DNA from: Chromobacterium aquaticum
Lineage (GTDB): Bacteria; Pseudomonadota; Gammaproteobacteria; Burkholderiales; Chromobacteriaceae
Reading direction: 5' to 3'
Assembly: GCF_021129195.1 (NCBI RefSeq)
Contig: NZ_JAJOHW010000089.1
Coordinates: 1 to 64,000 of the forward strand
Length of the DNA stretch: 64,000 bases
Part shown: one piece after another, positions 34,792 to 42,387 of the stretch
Layout: every line of letters starts with the position of its first letter
How positions within the stretch are numbered: position 1 is the first letter of the stretch
Notes under the pieces: model-generated
Seen by the model: the letters and a program-made list of their open reading frames with translations, nothing else
What the model was told of the DNA's origin: nothing
Database searches by the model: none
Position numbers and translations under genes: made by a program

Positions 34792-35351
34792 TAGACATCA
34801 AGGTGGACAACAGCGGCGTTCTCGCCGCGCTGCAGCGGCTTGAGAAAGCGGTCACGCACCGCGTGCCGCTGATGCAAGCCATCGCCGGCATCATGGCCGG
34901 CGCGGTGGAAGAGAACTTCGCGCGTGAGGGCCGGCCTGCCTGGCAGGGATTGAAGCCGGCGTCCTGGATGTCGCGTGCTGGAGCACTAACAAAACGCGGC
35001 CAGGTATCGGCGGCGCGCTTCGAGAAGAAGGTGCGCGGCGGCAAAATCCTGCAGGCGTCCGGCCGGCTGGCCAGCAGCATCACGCAAGTTAGCAGCAACG
35101 ATAACGCGGTGGTGGGCACCAATGTGAAGTACGCCGCGATCCAGCAGTTCGGCGGGCAAACCAAGGCCCACGAGATCCGGCCGCGCAACAAGCGCGCGCT
35201 GGCCTGGGCAGGCGGCCGGCATCCGGTGCGCAAGGTCAACCACCCCGGCAGCAAGATCCCGGCGCGACCCTTTCTTGTGCTGGGCGACGAGGACATGCGC
35301 GAGATCGAGGCGACGGTGGAGGACTATCTGAGAGCCGCCACGGGCGGTTGA
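34788..35351 (+). CDS. Virion morphogenesis protein (Mu gpG-like)
   Basis: A 187-residue protein of the phage tail-completion/virion morphogenesis family: GRPAWQGLKPASW, LQASGRLASSIT, VGTNVKYAAIQQFGG and RPFLVLGDED. It probably finishes the head-tail interface. It overlaps F by 4 bp, and a terminator follows. Confidence 0.88.
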   Translation: MIDIKVDNSGVLAALQRLEKAVTHRVPLMQAIAGIMAGAVEENFAREGRPAWQGLKPASWMSRAGALTKRGQVSAARFEKKVRGGKILQASGRLASSITQVSSNDNAVVGTNVKYAAIQQFGGQTKAHEIRPRNKRALAWAGGRHPVRKVNHPGSKIPARPFLVLGDEDMREIEATVEDYLRAATGG

Positions 35352-35361
35352 CCCCAAAACG

Positions 35362-35386
35362 AAACGCGCCGTTCTGGCGCGTTTTT
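35362..35386 (+). terminator. Terminator after gpG
   Basis: AAACGCGCC and GGCGCGTTT form a 9-bp stem with a 5-nt loop and TTTTT tail. It ends the packaging/head-entry unit. Confidence 0.8.
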
Positions 35387-35504
35387 AGTATGGCTGGTGG
35401 TGCGGTGATGCACCGAAACCCCGCATCGTTGAAATTAAACAGGGTTTAAACGCCCTGTAGCGGGATTGGAGGGTAGCCTGTTGGGTGATATTTGCCAGGT
35501 CACA

Positions 35505-35777
35505 TCAGAAAAGTGGACTTGCTTCGAGATCATCAAGTAGGTCGTGCCCTTTCCAAGTCAGTGTGTAAGTTACACCCATGACAAGCCGCATACGATCACC
35601 GTCTGCACGGCTGGATAAAAAACCAGCTTCTTCCAATAAAGCAAAATGAAAGTCTTGCTCTTCGGTTCCTGCTCCAGTCTTCTCGGCAATAAACGTGCGT
35701 ACCTCCTTTTCATTGCCACCTTCTGCTTTGACGATACCTTGCAACATGGCCTTGATCACCGTCTTACTTCTTCTCAT
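35505..35777 (-). CDS. DUF2513 family protein, reverse-strand cargo
   Basis: A 90-residue protein with the DUF2513 pattern: FHFALLEEAGFLSS followed by YTLTWKGHDLLDDL, a winged-helix-like fold. Members occur on phages and islands; function is unknown. It is on the opposite strand between the gpG terminator and protease gene, is AT-richer than neighbours, and probably has its own promoter upstream of 35777. Confidence 0.75.
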   Translation of the reverse strand: MRRSKTVIKAMLQGIVKAEGGNEKEVRTFIAEKTGAGTEEQDFHFALLEEAGFLSSRADGDRMRLVMGVTYTLTWKGHDLLDDLEASPLF

Positions 35778-35904
35778 TTAATACTCTCCTATGACAATGG
35801 GAATTGTATTGTGACACGCCGCCGGATCCGGTCAATGCGCTGCATCAATTTCCACTGAAGACCCTCAGCTAAGCCCTCTCGCAGTGTCCCATCAAAATGG
35901 GGGC

Positions 35905-37002
35905 ATGCCACACCTGACACATTTCATCGCCGCTCTGACGGTCGACCTCAAACAAGCCGGAACGGAAGGCAAGGCGCCTCGCGTCGTCAAGCTGATCCCG
36001 GCCGGTAGTTTCCGCGCCCGTGACGGCCGGCCGGCCGAGGTGCCCGCCTGGAAGATGGATAGCGTACAGGCCGCCATTTTGATTGCCGCAGCCACCGACC
36101 GGAGGACGCGCTATGTAATCGACTATGAGCATCAAACCCTGCGCAGCATCGAGAACGGCAAGCCCGCGCCTGCCGCTGGCTGGTTCCGCACGCTGGAGTG
36201 GCGGGACGATGGACTCTACGCCATCGACGTCGAATGGACGACGGCCGCCGCCGCGATGCTCGAGTCCGATGAGTATGGCTACCTCTCTCCCGTCTTCAAA
36301 TACGACAAGGAAGGCCGCATCACGGGCCTGCTGCATGTCGCTCTGACCAATAACCCGGCGCTCGATGAGTTGCCGGAGTTGTCGGTCGCCGCCTTGTCGC
36401 TCTTAGCGACAGTTTCTCTCCCCCCAACCATCCAGGAGGAATCCATGGATATCGCCGAACTGCTGGAGCAATTGCGCTGGATGTTGAATCTGCCGGTAGG
36501 CGCAACGGTAGAAGACACCAAAGCACAGCTTCAGAAACTGATTGACCACTTGTCCGCCGGCCAAGGCACCGCCGCCGCCAGTGTTGACTTGCTCGGCATG
36601 CTCACCGGCCAGCAGCAACGCATCGCTACGCTGTCGGCAACCCAGGTCGACCCCGCCCGCTTCGTGTCGGTGGAGACCATGCGCGCACTGCAGGAGCAAG
36701 TCGCCGCGTTGACTGCCCAGCAGCAAGGCCGCGTCGTCGAAGACCTGGTGACGGTGGCGCTGTCCGACGGCCGGCTGTTGCCGGTACAGGAAGAATGGGC
36801 GCGCGGCCTGGGCAAATCCAATCTGGACGCGCTGCAGTCCTATCTTGCCAGCGCCCCCAGCATCGCCGCGCTGTCGTCTACCCAAACCCAAGGCAAGCCG
36901 CCCGCGGCTGACCCGGAAACCGGCTTGGACGTTGATACGCTGGCGGTTTGCAGCATGTTTGGCAACGACCCGGCCGCCGTGGCCGCCGCGATGAAGGAGT
37001 AA
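35905..37002 (+). CDS. Head maturation protease I with scaffold domain
   Basis: A 365-residue Mu I-like protein. Residues 1 to about 170 form the protease part (VIDYEHQTLRSIENG, GYLSPVFKYDKEGRI, ALTNNPALDEL), and the C-terminal half is a helical scaffold. The ATG at 35905 is preceded by GGGGG; a GTG at 35884 is an alternative. An internal start at 36445 gives the scaffold alone. It processes the head during assembly. Confidence 0.88.
   Translation: MPHLTHFIAALTVDLKQAGTEGKAPRVVKLIPAGSFRARDGRPAEVPAWKMDSVQAAILIAAATDRRTRYVIDYEHQTLRSIENGKPAPAAGWFRTLEWRDDGLYAIDVEWTTAAAAMLESDEYGYLSPVFKYDKEGRITGLLHVALTNNPALDELPELSVAALSLLATVSLPPTIQEESMDIAELLEQLRWMLNLPVGATVEDTKAQLQKLIDHLSAGQGTAAASVDLLGMLTGQQQRIATLSATQVDPARFVSVETMRALQEQVAALTAQQQGRVVEDLVTVALSDGRLLPVQEEWARGLGKSNLDALQSYLASAPSIAALSSTQTQGKPPAADPETGLDVDTLAVCSMFGNDPAAVAAAMKE
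36445..37002 (+). CDS. Nested in-frame scaffold protein (Mu gpZ-like)
   Basis: AGGAGGA at 36434-36440 lies 4 bp before an in-frame ATG at 36445, better than the site for the full gene. The 185-residue product starts MDIAELLEQLRW and covers the helical half of I. In Mu, gpZ arises in the same way within I and acts as a head scaffold. Confidence 0.75.
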   Translation: MDIAELLEQLRWMLNLPVGATVEDTKAQLQKLIDHLSAGQGTAAASVDLLGMLTGQQQRIATLSATQVDPARFVSVETMRALQEQVAALTAQQQGRVVEDLVTVALSDGRLLPVQEEWARGLGKSNLDALQSYLASAPSIAALSSTQTQGKPPAADPETGLDVDTLAVCSMFGNDPAAVAAAMKE

Positions 37003-37009
37003 GCACGTC

Positions 37010-37414
37010 ATGACCGCTACGACTCAAGACCGTAACACCCCGATGAAGGATGGCTCGCTGATCGTGGTGCCGGTGGCCGCCGGCCAAAAAATCCCGGCCG
37101 GGGCGCTGGTTGCCGCCAGCGCGACCGGATTCGCCACCAACGGCGCGACGGCGACGACCTTGGCCTACCTCGGCCGCGCCGAAGTGCTGGCCGACAACAC
37201 CGCCGGAGCCGACGGCGCGATCAGCATGACGATCCGCCGCGGCAAGGCGTTCAAGTGGGCCAACGAATCCGGTGACCCCGTCACCCAAGCAAGCGTCGGC
37301 CGCGCCTGCTACATCGTCGACAACCAGACCGTGGCCAAAACCAACGGCACCAACACCCGTTCGCAAGCCGGCACCGTACTCGGTGTCGACGTCGACGGCG
37401 TGTGGGTCATCTAA
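37010..37414 (+). CDS. Head-associated protein, Mu gp33-position
   Basis: A 134-residue beta-rich protein (LIVVPVAAGQKIPAGALVAASATGF, YLGRAEVLADN, GTVLGVDVDGVWV). The pattern resembles head decoration or DUF2190-like proteins. It lies between the protease and major head genes, where Mu has gp33. AAGGAG precedes the start by about 12 bp. Decoration is inferred. Confidence 0.7.
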   Translation: MTATTQDRNTPMKDGSLIVVPVAAGQKIPAGALVAASATGFATNGATATTLAYLGRAEVLADNTAGADGAISMTIRRGKAFKWANESGDPVTQASVGRACYIVDNQTVAKTNGTNTRSQAGTVLGVDVDGVWVI

Positions 37415-37457
37415 ATCCAGGGCATCTAAACCCCAGCGACTGGAAGGAGCAAACCCC

Positions 37458-38366
37458 ATGATCATCAACGCCGCTACGCTGAAGGCGATCTTCGTCAACC
37501 TGAAGACCACCTTCAACAAAGCCTTCGACAGCGCGCCGAGCCAGTGGCAGAAAATCGCCATGCTGGTGCCGTCGACAGCCCGTTCCAACGATTACAAGTG
37601 GCTGGCCAACTTCCCGCGCATGCAGAAGTGGATCGGCGAGAAAGCGGTCAAAGCGCTGTCCGCCTTCGGCTACAGCATCACCAACGACGACTTTGAAACC
37701 ACCGTCGAAGTGGACCGCAACGACATCGAAGACGACAACCTCGGCATCTACGCGCCGCAAGCGCAGATGGCCGGCTTCTCGGCCAAGCAGTTGCCGGACG
37801 AGATCGTGTTCGACCTGGTCAATAAGTCGTTCAACAGCCTGTGCTACGACGGTCAGTACTTCTTCGACGTCGATCACCCGGTGGCTGATGCCTCGGTATC
37901 GAACAAGGGCACCAAGAAACTGTCCGCCGCGTCGCAAGCGGCCGCCCAGGCCAGCTACGGCGTTGCGCGCACGGCGATGAAGAAGTTCAAGGACGACGAA
38001 GGCCGCCCGCTGAACATCACCCCGAACGTGTTGCTTGTGCCGCCGGCCCTGGAAGACATCGCCCGGGCGCTGCTGAGCAACGACCGCCTCGACGATGGCA
38101 AGACCAACCCATACAAAGGTACGGCCGAGCTGGTGGTGGTGCCTTGGTTGACCTCGGACGACGCCTGGTTCTTGCTCGACACCACCAAGCCGGTCAAGCC
38201 CTTCATCTACCAGGAGCGCAAAAAGCCGGTATTCGTCCAGCAGACCGATCCGCAGGCCGACGACGTGTTTAATCGCCGCAAGTACAAGTTCGGCGCGGAG
38301 GCCCGCGCGGCCGGTGGTTACGGATTCTGGCAGCTGGCTTACGGCTCCGACGGCAGCGTGGCCTAA
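37458..38366 (+). CDS. Major head subunit (Mu gpT-like)
   Basis: A 302-residue protein of the Mu T family: opening INAATLKAIFVNLKTTFNKAF, then WLANFPRMQKWIGEKAVKAL and FETTVEVDRNDIEDDNLGIY, all characteristic. It forms the icosahedral shell. The start at 37458 has AAGGAGC 11 bp upstream. Confidence 0.93.
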   Translation: MIINAATLKAIFVNLKTTFNKAFDSAPSQWQKIAMLVPSTARSNDYKWLANFPRMQKWIGEKAVKALSAFGYSITNDDFETTVEVDRNDIEDDNLGIYAPQAQMAGFSAKQLPDEIVFDLVNKSFNSLCYDGQYFFDVDHPVADASVSNKGTKKLSAASQAAAQASYGVARTAMKKFKDDEGRPLNITPNVLLVPPALEDIARALLSNDRLDDGKTNPYKGTAELVVVPWLTSDDAWFLLDTTKPVKPFIYQERKKPVFVQQTDPQADDVFNRRKYKFGAEARAAGGYGFWQLAYGSDGSVA

Positions 38367-38375
38367 GGGGGCGTT

Positions 38376-38771
38376 ATGGCAAAAACCAACACCAAGGCCG
38401 CGCCGAGCGGGGCGGCCGAAGAGAAGCTGCAGCCGCCCGCCGCCCAGGCGGTGGAGCCGCCGGGCGTGCTGCAGCCGGAGTTGCCGCCGAGCATCCAGGA
38501 ATCTGGCGCTGCGACCGAAGGCGATCTGCAGCAGGCCGACGCCCAAGCGGCAGACCAGCCGCCCGCGCTGCCGCCTGAAGTGACGGGGATGTTTGCCCCC
38601 GACACCGTCGAGGTGGTGGCGAAGTGCGAACAGTTCCGCCGCGCCGGCCGCTTGTTTACTCGCGAAGTTACCCGGATCCCGCTGAGCGAGTTGACCGTCG
38701 CCGAATTCGAAATGCTGTGCCAGGAGCCGATGCTGTCCTTGCAGCTGCTCCGCGTCGGCGGGGGCGAATGA
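38376..38771 (+). CDS. Mu gp35-like protein
   Basis: A 131-residue protein. Residues 1-65 are a Pro/Ala/Gln-rich disordered region. The C-terminal part RRAGRLFTREVTRIPLSELTVAEFEML matches the short conserved domain of Mu gp35/HI1506-like proteins. It lies directly after the major head gene as in Mu; function unknown. Confidence 0.8.
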   Translation: MAKTNTKAAPSGAAEEKLQPPAAQAVEPPGVLQPELPPSIQESGAATEGDLQQADAQAADQPPALPPEVTGMFAPDTVEVVAKCEQFRRAGRLFTREVTRIPLSELTVAEFEMLCQEPMLSLQLLRVGGGE

Positions 38772-39190
38772 TGTACGCAACCCGCGACGACATGGTGGCG
38801 CGCTTCGGCGAAGGGGAAGTCATTGCGCTGACTGACCGCGCCTTTGCCGGCGCAGTCGACGAGACGGTGCTGGCGGGTGCGCTGGAAGCGGCCGGCGTCG
38901 AGATCGACGGCTACATCAGCAGCCGTTACCGGCTGCCGTTGGGTCTGCCGCCGAAGATCCTCACCGGTTACGCATGCGATATCGCCCGCTATCGCCTTTG
39001 CGGTAGCGGCACGCGGGTGACCGACGACATCCGCGACCGCTACCGCGATGCGGTGAGGTTCCTGGAGCTGGTGGCCGCCGGCAAGGTCACGCTGGGCGGC
39101 ATGCCGGACGGCGCACCCATGCCAACCGACAACACCGTGCAGTTCGCCAGCGGCACGCGGGTGTTCGCTCGCGACGGAGGGCTATTCTGA
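38768..39190 (+). CDS. DUF1320 protein (Mu gp36-like)
   Basis: A 140-residue protein (YATRDDMVARFGEGEVIALTD, then YISSRYRLPL and ACDIARYRL), the DUF1320 hallmark. It likely joins head and tail. ATG at 38768 overlaps the previous stop; ATG at 38771 is an alternative. Confidence 0.88.
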   Translation: MMYATRDDMVARFGEGEVIALTDRAFAGAVDETVLAGALEAAGVEIDGYISSRYRLPLGLPPKILTGYACDIARYRLCGSGTRVTDDIRDRYRDAVRFLELVAAGKVTLGGMPDGAPMPTDNTVQFASGTRVFARDGGLF

Positions 39191-39855
39191 TGATCATCGC
39201 CAGAACCGAAGAGGCCATCATCGCGCGTTTGCGCCTGGGCCTCGGCCGCATGGTCCGCGAAGTCGGCAGCTATGGCGGCGAACTGGACGACGGGCTGGAG
39301 GAAGCGATCCGGCGTTTCCCGGCAGCGTGGGTGACCTTCGGCGGCGTTCCCAAGACCGAGCCGTACTCGGCGTCGAAGTGGAAATACAAAGCCGACGCCA
39401 GCTTCGTAGTGATGGTCGGCGACCGCAGCGTGCGCAGCGAAGCAGCGAGCCGCCGTGGTGGCGCTGCCGTGGCGGAAGTCGGGACGTATCGGCTGGTCAC
39501 CGCGGTGCGCCGCTTGCTATCGGCCCAGGACCTGGGCCTGCCGATTCATCCGCTGCAGCCCGGCCGGATTCGCACCCTGTTCAACTCACGTCTGGAGAAC
39601 GACGCGTTCTCGGTGTTCGCCTGCGAGTTCTCGACCTTCTGGATGGAAGAAGCCCTGCCGCAGCTGCGCTGGCCGATGCCTCCGGCTGCCGGCGCGCCGG
39701 ATACGGTTGACGACCCGGACGCGGTGTTCACCGGCTACCAGGGCAAGACCGGCGAGCCGGATCCGGATTGGCTGCGCACCGGCCTGAATTACCACTTGAT
39801 GCCGGACGACGGCCAGCCCGACGCCTCGGACATTCTCACAAGGAGCGATCCATGA
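39190..39855 (+). CDS. Mu gp37-like protein (DUF1834)
   Basis: A 221-residue protein. The N-terminal part (IIARTEEAIIARLRLGL, RFPAAWVTFGG) and central LLSAQDLGLPIHPLQPGRIRTLFN match gp37. The C-terminal tail after residue 165 is Pro/Asp-rich. Probable tail-neck component. It shares one base with the previous stop region. Confidence 0.85.
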   Translation: MIIARTEEAIIARLRLGLGRMVREVGSYGGELDDGLEEAIRRFPAAWVTFGGVPKTEPYSASKWKYKADASFVVMVGDRSVRSEAASRRGGAAVAEVGTYRLVTAVRRLLSAQDLGLPIHPLQPGRIRTLFNSRLENDAFSVFACEFSTFWMEEALPQLRWPMPPAAGAPDTVDDPDAVFTGYQGKTGEPDPDWLRTGLNYHLMPDDGQPDASDILTRSDP

Positions 39856-40040
39856 AAGTGAAAGCCGCGCCCGGCATCAAGGTGCCGAGGGAAGACAAAC
39901 CGCGTGAGTTCATCACCGACGCCGCTACGGTGGACGTGCCGAACAGCGCCTATTACCTGCGTATCCAGGCCGATGGCGATCTGATCGAGATCGACGCCGC
40001 CGACAGCGCCAAAACCACCGCAAAGAAAGGGGGTGAATGA
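39852..40040 (+). CDS. DUF2635 protein (Mu gp38-like)
   Basis: A 62-residue protein overlapping gp37 by 4 bp: KVKAAPGIKVPREDKPREFI is the DUF2635 signature, ending in YYLRIQADGDLIE. It directly precedes the sheath gene as in Mu. AAGGAGC lies before the start. Confidence 0.85.
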   Translation: MKVKAAPGIKVPREDKPREFITDAATVDVPNSAYYLRIQADGDLIEIDAADSAKTTAKKGGE

Positions 40041-41458
40041 TGGCCAGCCCGAATATCAGCTTCGACAGCATCCCGGCCAGCATCCGCAAGCCCGGCAAGT
40101 ACTTCGAATTCAACACCAAGCTGGCGGTGCGCACGCTGCCGGGCAATCCGCAGCGCGTGCTGGTGCTGGGCCAGAAACTGGCCGCAGGCACCCAGGCGGC
40201 GATGGTGCCCGCCGACGTGTTCAGCGACGAGCAGGCGGCGCAGCTGTTTGGCCGCGGCTCTCAGCTGCACTTGATTGCCCGCGCCGCGATCACGGCCTAC
40301 CCGTACCTGCAGCTGACCGCCGTCGCCATCGCGGATCCGGCCGGTGTGGCGGCCTCTGGCACAGTGACCTTGACCGGCACAGCTACCGGCAGCGGCGTGC
40401 TGAAGCTGTGGGTCGGCGCGACTCGGGTCGATGTCGCGGTCAGCAGCGGCGACACCGCCGCCGCCGTGGCGACGGCCCTGGGCGCGGCGCTGGCCGCCCG
40501 GACGGATCTGCCGGCAACCGGCGCGGTGGCGTCGGGCGTGGTCACCGTGACGTGCGTCCACAAGGGCACCATCGGCAATGACCTGAAGCTGGTGGCCAGC
40601 GCTACCGCGCCCGGCCTCTCCGTAGCGGTGGTGACCCTGGCCGGCGGCACCCTGGACCCGGACTATACCGCCACCTTGGCGGCAATGGCCGGCGGCGGAC
40701 ACAACATCATCGTGGCCCCGCTGTCGAGTCAAGCGCAGCTGACCGTGATCCGCAGTCACCTTGACTTCGTGTCCGGGCCGATGGAGCAACGTGGAGCCAT
40801 CGGCGTGTTTGGGTGGCCTGGCTCGCTGGCGAGCGGCACCACCCTGGCCGGACAGATCAACAGCGGCCGCATCACTGGCGCGTGGCATCGAGGCGCCTTG
40901 CGCCTGCCCTGCGAGATCGCCGCCGCCTACGCCGCCGTGCTGGCCAGCGAAGAGGATCCGGCGCGGCCGCTGAACACGCTGGAGCTGGCGGGCATCGACG
41001 TGACCGGCATCGACCAGCGGCCGACCCGGACCGAGCAGGAAAACGCCCTCTACAACGGCATGACGCCGCTGGAGATCGGCCCCGGCGACCGGGTGCAGAT
41101 CGTGCGCGCCATCAGCACCTACACCAAGGACGCCCAGGGCGTCGACGACGTGGCGCTGCTGGACATCACCACCATCCGCACCCTGGACTACGTGCGCAAG
41201 GCGTGCCGCGAGCGGATCTCGCTGCGCTTCCCGCGCGAGAAGCTGTCCGAGCGCACCCCGGACAAGGTGCGTTCGGAGCTGTTCGACGTGCTGCTGAAGC
41301 TGGAAGAACTGGAGATCGTCGAAGCGGTGGAGGCCAACAAGGACGGCCTGATCGTCGAGCGCGACAGCCAGGACGTGAACCGCCTGGACGCCAAGATCCC
41401 GGTGGACGTGGTCAACGGCCTGCACGTGTTCGCCGGCCGCATCGACCTGCTGCTGTAA
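40037..41458 (+). CDS. Contractile tail sheath protein (Mu gpL-like)
   Basis: A 473-residue sheath protein: SIPASIRKPGKYFEFNTKLA at the start, a central immunoglobulin-like insert with many Val/Thr repeats (about 100-210), and a conserved C-terminal part (TIRTLDYVRKACRERI). It shows a contractile tail. It overlaps gp38 by 4 bp. Confidence 0.93.
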   Translation: MMASPNISFDSIPASIRKPGKYFEFNTKLAVRTLPGNPQRVLVLGQKLAAGTQAAMVPADVFSDEQAAQLFGRGSQLHLIARAAITAYPYLQLTAVAIADPAGVAASGTVTLTGTATGSGVLKLWVGATRVDVAVSSGDTAAAVATALGAALAARTDLPATGAVASGVVTVTCVHKGTIGNDLKLVASATAPGLSVAVVTLAGGTLDPDYTATLAAMAGGGHNIIVAPLSSQAQLTVIRSHLDFVSGPMEQRGAIGVFGWPGSLASGTTLAGQINSGRITGAWHRGALRLPCEIAAAYAAVLASEEDPARPLNTLELAGIDVTGIDQRPTRTEQENALYNGMTPLEIGPGDRVQIVRAISTYTKDAQGVDDVALLDITTIRTLDYVRKACRERISLRFPREKLSERTPDKVRSELFDVLLKLEELEIVEAVEANKDGLIVERDSQDVNRLDAKIPVDVVNGLHVFAGRIDLLL

Positions 41459-41505
41459 ACACCCAGGGGCGGCGCAGGCCGCCTCGCATCAACCAGGAGG
41501 ACATC

Positions 41506-41880
41506 ATGGCGCTTCAGGAATACGCAGGGGCCATCGTGCTGGAAGTCGACGGCAAGGAAGTCGAAGTCATCGACGTCAGCATCAGCACCAAGACCGGCCG
41601 GAAGCTGGTCAAGACCATGAACAAGACCGGCCGGGCCAAAGGCTTCGCCAAGGGCATCGCCGAATACGACCTGTCGGTGACCGTCGCCATCCCGCTGAGC
41701 GGCGACCTGGACTGGGAGGCGATTGAAGGCGCAAAGCTGACGATCTATCCGAACAGCAACGGCGGCAAGCGGGAAAGCTATCTCGACTGCTTTACCACCG
41801 AGACCGGCGACAAGTACTCCGTCGACAACGAAGCACGCCGCGACTTGAAGCTGCAGGCGCTGCGCCACGTGAAGGAATAA
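41506..41880 (+). CDS. Tail tube protein (Mu gpM-like)
   Basis: A 124-residue beta-rich protein (YAGAIVLEVDGKEVEVIDVSI, GRKLVKTMNKTGRAKGFAKG, EYDLSVTVAIPL), the tube protein pattern. It follows the sheath gene with AGGAGGA 7 bp before the start. It forms the rigid tube in the sheath. Confidence 0.9.
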   Translation: MALQEYAGAIVLEVDGKEVEVIDVSISTKTGRKLVKTMNKTGRAKGFAKGIAEYDLSVTVAIPLSGDLDWEAIEGAKLTIYPNSNGGKRESYLDCFTTETGDKYSVDNEARRDLKLQALRHVKE

Positions 41881-41885
41881 CCACA

Positions 41886-42263
41886 ATGACCGAAAAAGGC
41901 GAACTGCAGTACGGCGTCGAGTATCCGGCCGGCTCCGGCCAGATGCACTACGCATTCGAGCTGCGCTTGCCGACGGTAAGCGACAACATCGACGCAATCG
42001 AGACCAGCGGCGGCGGCTCCAACTTGCGTCTCAACACCATGATGCTGGCGGCCAGCCTGGTGAAGCTGGGCGACATCCCGCGCGAGGCGATCACCTACGA
42101 GCTGTTGGGCACAATGGTTGATGACGACTACGACGTGATGACCGAGGCGAGGGATCGTCTCAAAAAAAAGCGGATGCGGCCGAAGAGCAACTCAGCGGAT
42201 TCCGACTCGCCGTCGTCGTCCTCGGCCGGCACGGCATCCCCGAGTCCCGGATCCGGGAGCTGA
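41886..42263 (+). CDS. Tail assembly chaperone, frame-0 product (Mu gp41-like)
   Basis: A 125-residue protein. Residues 1 to about 93 are the conserved chaperone part (FELRLPTVSDNIDA, LRLNTMMLAASLVKLGDI). After a slippery heptamer the frame-0 tail is a Ser/Pro-rich low-complexity sequence that reads like the wrong frame. It helps assemble the tape measure and tail tube. Confidence 0.85.
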   Translation: MTEKGELQYGVEYPAGSGQMHYAFELRLPTVSDNIDAIETSGGGSNLRLNTMMLAASLVKLGDIPREAITYELLGTMVDDDYDVMTEARDRLKKKRMRPKSNSADSDSPSSSSAGTASPSPGSGS

Positions 42264-42385
42264 ACGCCGTCGAGTTTGAAGGCTACCTTGCCGCCGTCAA
42301 TAGTTTGTACGGCGGCAAGACACGCCAGCGCGGCAGTGTTGAGCAGCGCAGCATTAAATCCAAGCGCAAAAGGAAGCCCGGTTAA
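41886..42385 (+). CDS. Tail assembly chaperone fusion made by -1 frameshift
   Basis: If ribosomes slip back one base at A AAA AAG (42164-42170), translation continues in the -1 frame from GCG at 42170 to TAA at 42383-42385. This gives a 166-residue fusion whose extension (EEQLSGFRLAVVVLGRHGI, EFEGYLAAVNSLYGG) looks like a real protein. Frameshifted chaperone pairs before the tape measure are conserved in long-tailed phages; Mu itself is reported to shift by -2. Confidence 0.85.
42164..42170 (+). other. Programmed frameshift slippery site A AAA AAG
   Basis: Eight A then G provide A AAA AAG in the frame-0 register, a heptamer known for efficient -1 slippage in bacteria. Confidence 0.8.
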
Positions 42386-42387
42386 AC

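Noticed and set aside
42170-42263. Ser/Pro-rich end of the tail chaperone as a true domain
   Set aside because: The -1 frame of the same DNA gives a sensible extension after a slippery site, so the Ser-rich tail is a by-product.
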